From assembly GCA_039720395.1 (NCBI GenBank), contig CM077831.1, positions 31,535,695-31,599,694 of the forward strand: 64,000 bases of DNA. Reading direction: 5' to 3'. The DNA comes from Liquidambar formosana (Eukaryota > Streptophyta > Magnoliopsida > Saxifragales > Altingiaceae). Position 1 is the first letter of the stretch, and the number at the start of each line of letters is the position of its first letter. Below are positions 26,001-35,200 of the stretch, one piece after another. Made by a program: the position numbers and the translations under genes. The notes beneath the pieces were generated by a model. It worked only from the letters and a program-made list of their open reading frames with translations, did not search any database and was not told the origin of the DNA.

Positions 26001-26601
26001 CCTTACTTCCTCCTTCAAAGAAATATGCTGCAACCTCTGCTCCAAAAGCAAGTTAATTCATTCTTCATAAAATGTGTAATGAAAAAAAAATAGTAAGGAA
26101 AAGAAGAAAATGGGTAAAACTAATCAATAAGAAGTATCATATGCATACCTTGAGCCATGCGGAAACAGAGCATGCAAATGCCCTCAAAGTAGGAGGAGCT
26201 AATCTCATAGACACCTCCACTTTATTAATTGCAATTTCTACTAGTTTTAAACATGTTGCAGCATACATAAATTGATTGAGAACAACATGAAGGCTTGTAT
26301 GGGAAAGGTGAGTTAGATATATCCCGCTTTTGGCACAAAAACTCTGTCCAACATGGTCCCAATAAAATAGAGAACTTGAGGTACCTTGTAGTATTTGTAA
26401 AACACCTCGTACCTAAAATTAATGAAGACGTTAGAGACAGACTTACAGACACCCCCAGAAGGTTAAAGGTTCAATATATCAAGACTGTGGGCATACCAGG
26501 TCGACTTCATTTGTTCTCAAGGAGGAAATCGGTGTTGCAAAATGTATGCCATCGGAGAATTCAGCATAAAGCCTATTGATTAAACTGTTAGACACTTCCA
26601 T
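18620..26601 (-). CDS. GCP5: Gamma-tubulin complex component 5-like (GCP5)
   Basis: GCP-family proteins assemble with gamma-tubulin into the ring complex that nucleates microtubules at the nuclear envelope and cortex. Sixteen coding exons, high to low: 26601-26497, 26412-26149, 26036-25942, 25712-25550, 25451-25341, 24943-23890, 23791-23639, 23554-23455, 23353-23259, 22138-21965, 21871-21815, 21732-21661, 21387-21289, 20610-20479, 20348-20175, 18793-18620. Landmarks: EVDLVRGVLQILQG near the N-terminus, GSLLPYVELLDSWLYEGTLD (conserved GRIP1 region), MNDWRLMDELGVLRAIYLLG, and C-terminal HFPHLADLVTRINYNYFYMS. About 1006 residues, the usual plant size. The long sixth exon carries one surplus base between 24797 and 24828: frame before it ends in TGA at 24796-24794, and the next frame then runs to the exon end in correct phase. 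Every other junction is in phase. Confidence 0.9.
18851..18890. repeat. TA-rich microsatellite flanking a TIR element
   Basis: A TACA/TA repeat directly abuts the left end of the transposon at 18891. A matching TA repeat follows its right end (20022-20075). The transposon therefore inserted into a microsatellite. Confidence 0.85.
18891..20021. mobile_element. 1.13-kb element with 142-bp terminal inverted repeats, in the last GCP5 intron
   Basis: The left arm (18891-19032) and right arm (19880-20021) are inverted copies over 142 bases with scattered mismatches. Both outer ends read GGGATAGGATCCAGGGACAC, and both inner ends stop at an ACATGGCAC word. The interior is non-coding, with a GACGAC-rich patch near 19125-19220 and A/T runs. 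Long TIRs and GGG ends suggest a non-autonomous Mutator-like element. The flanking TA repeats hide any 9-bp target duplication. It occupies most of the 1.4-kb intron between exons 20175 and 18793. Confidence 0.85.
20022..20078. repeat. TA/TATG microsatellite
   Basis: The TA-dominated run follows the right end of the TIR element and is part of the microsatellite it split. Confidence 0.85.
20971..21130. repeat. Direct repeat of ~62 bp in a GCP5 intron
   Basis: Two copies (about 20971-21031 and 21065-21130) share TACAAACTTGTTCAACACAG and CATAATTATAAA. They are separated by a CA/TA microsatellite. They lie between exons 21289 and 20610 and have no coding potential. Slippage-driven duplication next to the microsatellite is the likely origin. 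Confidence 0.75.
22139..23258 (-). other. GCP5 intron without recognisable content
   Basis: AT-rich intron between exons 23259 and 22138. I see no repeat, RNA gene or conserved frame. Confidence 0.6.
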
Positions 26602-27400
26602 CTTTGCTGTCCAATATAAGGGGTGTAAATACTTTAGCTGATTTTGTATAAATTTCTTTCAGTGAGAGCATGGAAGCTGTGACGTGCAATTGAGAATTCC
26701 AACGTATGCCCAGAAGGTGATTAAGAATACCCAAGAGAAAAAACAATGCGAATTGCACTTAGAGAGGTGTCAAACCAAGCATAATGCCAGCGATCTTCTT
26801 TCCCACTGTGTAATTCGGCTCTCAAACGATGCGCCCCTCGCTTTCACAGCTGAGACACGTACATGTGGAAATGATGCCCTGAGACAAAGAACCGCAAATG
26901 CATAGACAATGTAGTATCAAACATGGAAAAAAAAAATAATGAAACCCTAACGAACAGTAGGTAATTGAGAAATATTCAAGATTAAGGCTGCGTTTGGGTT
27001 GCGTGGAATTGAATTTCAATTCCGTGGGATTCTGAATCAGTGAATGGAGGCAATTTCCGAATAGAGTGTTTATATATAAATTAAAATCTAATTAAAACCT
27101 ACCTGAACAGAGCTTAAAGGAGCTTTTTTGAGATGGAGCCAACCGACGGGACCCTCAAGGCACCTCCAGCCCTTACTCAAAACCCATATCTTGTCCAACC
27201 CTCCACTCCAAATTCATATCAAATCTGGTTTAACTCTTTTCCCCAAATCAGGGGAGCATCAAATCAGCCAGAAGATTCAAAAGATATATTTGGCCGGAAA
27301 CTTTTTCTCGCCGGAGACTATTTTCTCTCTCTTTCTCAGCGTTCTCGCCGTCTCTCTCCGCAGGAGCTTTTGAAAATCGATACAGAAGAAACCAAGCAAA
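26602..27400 (-). promoter_or_regulatory. GCP5 5' leader: probable UTR intron and first exon
   Basis: Just before the start codon, minus-strand TTGGACAG at 26607-26612 can serve as acceptor. Further upstream, CTGTTCAG followed by GTAGGT, near 27104-27099, is a near-consensus donor. The sequence upstream of it (to about 27400) is less AT-rich, with purine/pyrimidine tracts typical of a plant leader. A 107-codon frame on the plus strand (27133-27456) crosses this segment; I treat it as incidental. A hAT-like end (GCGTTTGGGTTGCGTGGAAT, near 26990) also lies in the intron. Confidence 0.4.
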
Positions 27401-27477
27401 ACCCTGTGGTTGCCCTGCAAATTACCGGCAACAAAAGCCATATTTCAATAAACTAGATATAGACACGTATCAATAAA

Positions 27478-28399
27478 CTAGATATAGACACGTGCGTCGT
27501 ACGTGAATATTTTTAAATAATATTAGTTATATAAAATAATAAATACATAAAAATTTTATATTTTTTTATAAAAGATAAAGTTTAAAATTTAAAAGTATAA
27601 CAAAAGATTAAAAACTCTTTAAATATATATTCAGAATTTTTTTTCTTCATAAAATATAATATTTAAAGAGTTTATATTCATATATATTATCATGCAACTT
27701 GATAGTTGCTCTAAAAAAAGAATTTGAGTAAAAATCTAAATTTAATTTGTTAAGAGTTTGAATTAAAATCTAACTTTCATTTGTTACCAAATGATAATAA
27801 TGTTTATTATGTGTTTCAATTAAATGAAGGGTAAATATGTTTTTTTTTTTTTTAAATAAGGGTATATTGGTCGTTCAGATTCAACCTTTTATAAGTAGTA
27901 TAGATTTGTAGAGCAAAACTTACCAGAGAAGGGAGAAATCGCCGCTAACCAGAAAAAGGAGAAGTCGCCGTTAATAGAAAAGGTAGAGAGAAAGTTGAAA
28001 CTACTCTTGATGGAGAAAATATAATTTACAATCCAGTTGTTTATTTATTATACAGAAATTATAATTTCTGTATCCTTTGAATTCCTATTTGTGTTTTATA
28101 TATTAAGGTATATGTTTTAGAATATATTAAGGTATGTGTTCCGACTGTTATTTTAGAATTATAGTTTCCATATTCTTATATATTTCTATTTATTATATAG
28201 AAATTATAGTTTTCGTTTCCTTTGAATTCCTATTTGTGTTTTATATATTAAGGTATGTGTTTTAGAATTATAGTTTTCATATTACTATATTTCCTATATA
28301 TGCAGAAGGGTGGGTAGTTGTGTATTTAAAAATTAAAATAAGGGTATATTAGTCAATCAAAAGTTTTTCTTACATTCATCTTTTTATAGGTAGTATAGA
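27478..28399 (-). mobile_element. Non-autonomous Helitron-like element
   Basis: On the minus strand the 5' end is A|TCTATACTACCTATAA (28399) and the 3' end is CTAG|T (27478), fitting the Helitron rules of 5' TC, 3' CTRR and insertion between A and T. About 11 bases inside the 3' end is a hairpin, CACGT-ACGACGC-ACGTG. No terminal inverted repeats or target duplication are seen, as expected. A second 5'-like end (TCTATACTACTTATAA, near 27909) lies inside, and the last 24 bases of the 3' end are repeated next door (27447-27471), so at least two copies are nested or truncated. No Rep/helicase coding was seen. Confidence 0.7.
28055..28285. repeat. Internal direct repeat within the Helitron-like element
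   Basis: The words TTGAATTCCTATTTGTG and TTTTATATATTAAGGTAT recur about 140 bases apart, each followed by TTTTAGAATTATAGTTT-like sequence. Non-coding. Confidence 0.7.
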
Positions 28400-28631
28400 T
28401 AAAAAAATATTTGAAAGCGTCAGTAATAATAACGCTTTCATAATTTTATAAGTTTCTTTTTCAATTTTTTATTTATAATTTTTTGTTACAATTGATATAA
28501 TTTACCCTTACTCCCAATTAGTATAAATGCTTATTTATAAGTTAAAAATTGAGATCATTCACTCAATAAATGAGAACAATACTACCAAACAATCATACAA
28601 ATTTTTAATAAAACATTATGTTTAAATTTTT

Positions 28632-30074
28632 GGGTAAAATGCAAAAAAACCCCCTTCTATTGTTACCCTTTTTGTAGGATACCCCCTCTAAAAAAACTCA
28701 ACAAAAAACTCCCCATATTGTGGTAGGGGGTTACGCCGTTAACGACAATGCTAAATGTTTATTATACCATTGTCCTTTTTTTATTGTTAAAAAGTGGTTT
28801 TATTAAATTGATGAAACTGATGTCGTTTTGAATTTGCTCCTCAATTTCTCCCCACTGTTACTATAAAAGTGTAGTGGCATCATCATTGATAGCTCGCCAA
28901 CTCTCCATCAACGGCAACTCATGTATCTCTCTCTCTTTTCAAATGATAAATCCATCTAAATTTCCATTGTGGAATTAGGTTCGCCGGAGTATGGATTGGA
29001 GAAAGGGGACCCTCAATGTTTGCCGCCTTTCTTCTCTAGCAACAGTTTATGACGGAAAGAGTTTCAGAGGGGAAGAGGAAGGGAGGAAGTGAGAGGTTAG
29101 GGTTTTGAAGATAACTGGTTTCCTCTTCGTTGATTAAATTTGGCCATGGATAGCGATTTGATGCTAAGCTCAGCGATAACGGGGACGACGTGATCTGAGA
29201 TATACTCGCTGGTGATGATGGGGTTCTATCATCAGTGATTAACCGATGACAATGATAATGGAGATAGCGATGGCGAGAATGGAGATTGAAGTTGGTGGTG
29301 AGGTGCTTAAGTTTACAATTTGTGTTTTGGTACCCATTTTGCCTGGTGTTAAAGGTTCCTTTCTCTGATATGTGCTTCGGACCTTCCACCTAACTCACTA
29401 CAAACCACACAGAGTCTCACCCCGGAACTCACGGTGATTTCTTGAGTTTGGTTTAGGGAATCTCATGGGGTTATGCAATTGGGGTTTTAGGCGTGAGGCA
29501 AGGGGTCAAAGGAGCTAATGTGCATCGTACTGGAGCGAGAGGAGCACCCATAACACCAAGCAACAATCTTAGATCAGACCGCTTGTAAGCATTGCTGGCA
29601 ACAGACGGCACCCTCAAGGTTGGAGACGGATTTGCGGAGCTGTCGTCAGCTAAGGAGGTTCTCTCTTCCCACAGTCATCGACGAAGATGAGGAGAGAAGG
29701 GGGCCATGATCGGCCATGCTTGCGAAGCGTCGTCGGCCATGGCTGTTTGCTTGCGAGAGAGAAAGGGAGCAAGTACTCCAGCCTAGATTTGATATCCCCC
29801 CAAACCCATGAAGAAGAAGGTGAGGGTGTTTTCGTCTTTTCATTGAGCTTGTGAGGCTATTTTCGTCTTTTCTGAGTGCTGAGGGTATTATAGTTATAAA
29901 AGTAAATTTTATTTGTCACGTGCGGTTTGGTTGTTAACTTTGCTAATGGATTCTGGACGGAAATGGGTACTTTTCAACCCTACACAATATGGGGGGTTTT
30001 TTGTTGAGTTTTTTTTTAGAGGGGGTATTCTTCAAAAAAGGTAACAATAGAGGGGGATTTTTTGCATTTTACCC
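28632..30074. mobile_element. MULE-type non-autonomous element with 9-bp target duplication
   Basis: Both ends read GGGTAAAATGCAAAAAA and the inverted similarity extends about 90 bases (…AACTCAACAAAAAAC… in both arms). TAAATTTTT flanks both sides (28623-28631 and 30075-30083): a perfect 9-bp target duplication, diagnostic of Mutator-like elements. The interior (about 28900-29850) is richer in GC than the surroundings and may derive from captured host sequence (Pack-MULE). A minus-strand frame at 29036-29389 exists but I do not recognise it. No MULE transposase is present. Confidence 0.88.
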
Positions 30075-30083
30075 TAAATTTTT

Positions 30084-31890
30084 TTTAAAAACATTGAAAG
30101 TGCTATTAAAAAATATGCTTTGAACAGTCGTTTTAAGCAAATTTTTTAAAATGGTAAACATGTGTTTAATTGTTGAAAGTGTAAAATTAAAAAATTAAAA
30201 AAAAAAAAAAAAAAGGTCTTGATTTGCCTTCACATCGTCTTTAAATTGTGTATTTTTTTTTTTTTTTATAGGAAAACATTTGAAAGCGTAGTTATAAACC
30301 ACATTTTTATCATTTTATGAAATTACTTTTTTTTAAGGTAAAAAGTGTGCCTTATATATCTTGTGCGGTAAAAAAAAATGACAACCACGTTTTCACTTTC
30401 TCTCACCCTTAATGTCGTATTTTTTTATTTCATAAATAAATATTAAAAAAAAAAGCCAAAAAGGCCTAAAAACATTGATACAAACCCGCTATTCATTGGT
30501 CGGTTTTTTTTTTTTTTTTTTTTTTTTTCGGGGGGTGAGAATTTGAGGTAGGGTTTAAAAAAGATGACCATGTTCTTACTCTCTGTCTCCCAAGAAATCT
30601 CACTATCAATGCGAGGGGAACATTATCCCAAACGCTAATGAGCGTCATCTCCACAGTACCTACCCCCACCGCCGTACTCTCTCACTTCTGTTTACCACAT
30701 AAATTTGATTAACGAAAAGCTTATGTAGAAAAATAAAACCAAGGATATAAAATGAAAATGATGATGTTAAAATTTAATTTTTTTCGACCATTTGATTTTA
30801 GCAGAAAATTATAAGAAAATATAAAAGCCAACTTTCCCGCAATATTTCTTTCTATTAAAAAATAAAAAATATACTTTGTGAAAAAAAAATTTCCAGTAGA
30901 AAAACTTAGTGGGTGTTAATATTGGGACCCACAAGACTTGGGCCAATCATTTTATTTTGGGTTAGGATATTGCAAGCCCATAAAATACTTTAAGTCCCTT
31001 ACTTAGTTTATATTTTTTTAAGGTTTTAAGAAAAATATAAATATTTTCGAAAACTAGTTGCACAGTATATTAGAAAACATCATTATGAACAACTTTATAG
31101 AATAAATTTTTTCAAAAATTGTTATTTAAGTAGACTTTTTGGCAAATTTCCATGAAAAGTGAAATAAAAATTGTAATTGGCCAAAAATTCTGCCTAAATG
31201 ATAAATTTTGTAAAAACTTTCTTTTACAAAGTTATTCCAAATTATGTTTTCTAATGAATAATGTAATTAGTTTTCATAAAAACTTTATAAATTTCTCATA
31301 AAACCTTAAAAAGTGTAAACTAATGGGAGATTTAGAACACTTTATGTAGTGACAATAACCTCTTTTTATTTTAAGGGGCGATTTTAGATTGATAGGCCTA
31401 CTAGGAAAATAATCACAGTTAGTAGTCACTGTTAGTTAAATTAGTAGTTATTTATTAGAAAGTTAGTTAAAAAAAAAAACATATAATTGTAATTATTTTT
31501 TCTGTAAGCCCAATCAATTTAAAATTCCCCAATTTTATTTTATGAAATCTGTAAAACCCAATTCAAACCCCTAAAGAGTGGACCTAGTGCCCGAGATTCT
31601 CTCGTCGAAGAAGAGATTTTTGTTGAGTTCTAATCACCTTTTTTTAAGCTTGCCTTACAAATTTTGTCTTATAATTTATCTGTTTGTGTAGCAAAGAAAT
31701 TACATGTCACCAAGGAGAAATTGCGTTACTAATCATCGCTAGATTCTCTAGGATCTTGATATTAAAAAAAAAAAAAGAAAAGAAAAGTAGCACCCAAGTC
31801 AACTAGCCAATGCCACCTGGTTGCCACGTGGACGTTACCAACCGCGATTACTGATCTCCAGCATCTACACCTGCGAGTACAAAAAACACA
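30084..31890. other. AT-rich intergenic DNA upstream of the ERI1-like gene
   Basis: Contains long A and T runs (for example near 30196 and 30506) and no conserved frame. The last part (about 31770-31890) should hold the promoter of the ERI1-like gene, but no motif stands out enough to call. Confidence 0.5.
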
Positions 31891-31986
31891 GTTTCAACAG
31901 TAAGAGATAAATAAACTAGTGCCGTGGGGTCTTAAACTCCTCCATCATTATTCCTTGCTTCGAATTTCTGGTCTGTTCCTTCTCCG

Positions 31987-32249
31987 ATGGCACAACTCTT
32001 TCCAGTGACCATTCCGTCCCTTACCCAACCCCTCTCTTTTCAATCTCACCATGTAAAAGCACAAAACTTGTATCAAACCCACTTGCATTTTTTTTTTCAC
32101 TTATTCTATATAATTCTAATTAATTGTATATTTATGTGTATTCTTACTGGGTTTGATTGATTCAGGTGGAGAAATTTGGAGGGAGATCGGATGTCCCTAA
32201 TCATTAATCAGAATTACATGCATGATCATGATGCCCCCTGTGCATAAAG
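31987..32249 (+). promoter_or_regulatory. ERI1-like leader exons with an upstream ORF
   Basis: A probable first exon ends at 32052 (CACCAT|GTAAAAG) and a second spans 32166-32249 (acceptor TTGATTCAG, donor CATAAAG|GTTTG). Joined, an ATG at 31987 would open a frame of about 35 codons that stops inside exon 2. This uORF lies before the main start at 32228. Junctions are by eye and the first exon is the less certain. Confidence 0.4.
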
Positions 32250-35200
32250 GTTTGATCTTTCAACTACTTGATCGCCTAATCCATGCCTCTGTTAATACAA
32301 TATATATTGCATCTTTTTGCATTGATGTTGGGATCTGAATTGCTTGGAACATTTGAAGTATGTTGATTTTTTTTTTTTCTGGGTGTGTAATCTCTTGATT
32401 TACAGTTGAATTAATAATCAAGTTCCCCCCCCAACAACCTTCCACTTTGAAACATTGGGATTTGCTGCATTTGTTGTATGGGGACTTGTTTTGGCTTCCA
32501 ATACTTGTATATATTTGTATCAAGGGTTTTGTTTTTTCTAATATTTTAATGTTTTATGCTGCTTATGGTACAGTAGATGATCTTTGTTGGGTTTTCTGAC
32601 TTCAAACAGACATCTTTGTGGATAATATTTTTGTCCATTATTCAACATATAGAACTTATATTGACAATTGAGGACAAGATGAGGGAAAATCGTTTAAGGT
32701 GGTTTGGTCACGTGCAACAATGGCCTAGAAATTCACTTGTATGGAAGGCTGACTTTTTTCGTGTTTAAGGCTTCAAAAGGACAAGAGGAAGGGCTAAAAT
32801 AATGTGGTTAGAGGTGGTGAGAAAGGACATGGGTGCTGGGAATTTAATGGAGGACTTGGCCCTTGATAGAACTGAATGGCTTAAAAGGATTCATCATTCA
32901 TGTAACTTACCCCATGTTTAGGATTGAAGGCTTTTGTTGAGTCAAGCAGAGTGCTTAGTGGAAGGAACTTCTATTAACACTTTAGCATTTAGTGCAATTA
33001 TATGTGGTGATGTTTATGTTGCCTTGGACTAAGTATTACTCAGTTTCACTGGATCTTTCACATGGAAAGTAAAATCCTCTCAATGAAGCTTACATGACCT
33101 TAAATTTTTTGTTAACAAACCTAGCATGTGTTTATCTGATATGGTGATGTGTGAAACTATTTAATGTCCTACTTAGGTGTTGTCGCTTACATGTTGCTTT
33201 TCATTGCAGAAACAATGAATATCCGCGAGGCATCTATGCGATGCCTCCAAAGCAAGGCATTTCCTTGCAGCCCACAATATAGTGGGGATTTTGTGGAAGG
33301 GCTCCCAGGGCTTAAAGATAAAATCAGTACCTATCCAGGAGGTCGTATCATGGAACCCTAAGAGCTCATTAAGTAGCGAGTCCTTTGGATCTCATAATGA
33401 AAGCTATTATAGACCAGTGCACCAACAAGATTTTAATGTTTGGTCAGGTTTCCACCCTGAAATTCAGAAGGCACAACAGTACCAATTACATGAGCATTGA
33501 AAGCCATTTTTATCCCATGAGTCACGAGTATTGTCTTCCTGTTGATAATCGATTTCAATATGTGCCCTTCAGGATGTTATCTCAGAGTTACCCACGTGAT
33601 CATCAATTTCAAGATTTGCAATATTTTGTGGTCATAGACTTTGAGGCAACCTGTGACAAAGAGAAGAAACCTCATCCACAAGAGATTATCGAGTTCCCAT
33701 CAGTATTAGTAAACAGTGTGACTGGCCAACTGGAAGATTTTTTCCAAATATATGTGCGGCCAACATGCAATCAACTTCTGAGTGATTTCTGCAAGGAGCT
33801 TACTGGAATCCAGCAAATCCAGGTGTGTTTAGATTTGATACCAGTAGCTTTATTTTGATCTATAGTTTGAAAGGATTAAAATCCATCTAGATGTTCTGAA
33901 CAAGCGAGAAAAGAAATCTGAAATACTTTAATACGGAGTATTTGAAAGGTAATCTCATGGTCATTTCCACAATTCCACCAGGCTTGCTTGCGTTTTCATA
34001 CTTCTTTTGCTCCTTTGAGAGGCCATTCCTAAGAGTCCAGAGGCACATTCACTCCACTGCACTTCACTTTTTAGAATGAGTACCTGTTCTACTGCTACAT
34101 TATGGAATGCTTCTGCATATACTTCATATTACTGCTAGGTGGTGCTTCAGTGTCTTGTTTTCATATATATTTCTCATCACATTGGTTTGATCGTGTAAAA
34201 TATTATTCACTATCAAGTGGTGGATGTAAAATGCCACTTAACAATGGTAGTTGAAGTGGATAAGGGTTTTGTGCAAGAGGTATGCTGTTGTAATTGAAAT
34301 CATCCATGGCAAAAGCGTTGGACTTTAAGAGTTCTAATTTTCAATTTCATACACTAAAGGTGATAAGATTGTTTGGCATATGGCTTTATGACAAAAAATC
34401 AGTTAGTTGTACAATAGTTGTTGTACTAGTATTTATTATAGTTGTTGTTCTAATAGTAATAAGAGTAGTGTTAGTTTATAGACGTTACAGTCAATCCTTC
34501 ATGAAAGCATTTTTTAAAAGAAAAAATTGTTCTTTTTAATAACCCGGTGAAGACCTTCCCTGTACCATCTCGGGGTTGGGAGGGGTTTGGGAGAGGTATC
34601 CTTTTGTTGAGATAGGACATTCTAAACCTGCCCCTTTCCATCCCTAGAGAGAAGGAAAAAATCTAGGCATCATGGCCTCCAACCAAAGCTGCAAAATCTC
34701 AATTCAATATTCACCCTATTCGAAAGAGAAGTTTGCAACCTTATTTATAGACTAAAAACCCTACAAGCAATAAATCCTAATCCTTATAGGGTTATATCAA
34801 ATAAATCCCAGCCATACATTAAACCCTAATTAAAAGAACCCAAAAATAGCAAAAACCCTATACTAGTTTGCTGGTCTGCTGGTCTATAGTGTGAATATGA
34901 CCTCAAAAATTGCTGGGAACAGTTACTCGCTAGAGTTTTGCTACAGTTATATATTACTAAAACCCTAGTGTTTTGTTAAATAATGTTGACGGCACAACTT
35001 ATAATATTAATGAATTATCTAAGCAGAACCCTCTGTATGTTACATTGTCTCTCAATCCATTCCAAAACGGGAAAGACCTCCAATAGTGAATGACATAAAA
35101 ACTCAGTGCATCTAGCTGATAACGTCATTCCCAACGCATGATCCTCATGGTGTACTATTTGTCTTTCACAGAGAGAAAAAGAGACAGGGAGGGAGGGAGG

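Noticed and set aside
27133..27456. 107-codon plus-strand frame upstream of GCP5
   Set aside because: It lies over what looks like the GCP5 5' UTR exon on the other strand, matches no family I know, and runs up to the Helitron boundary. I treat it as chance.
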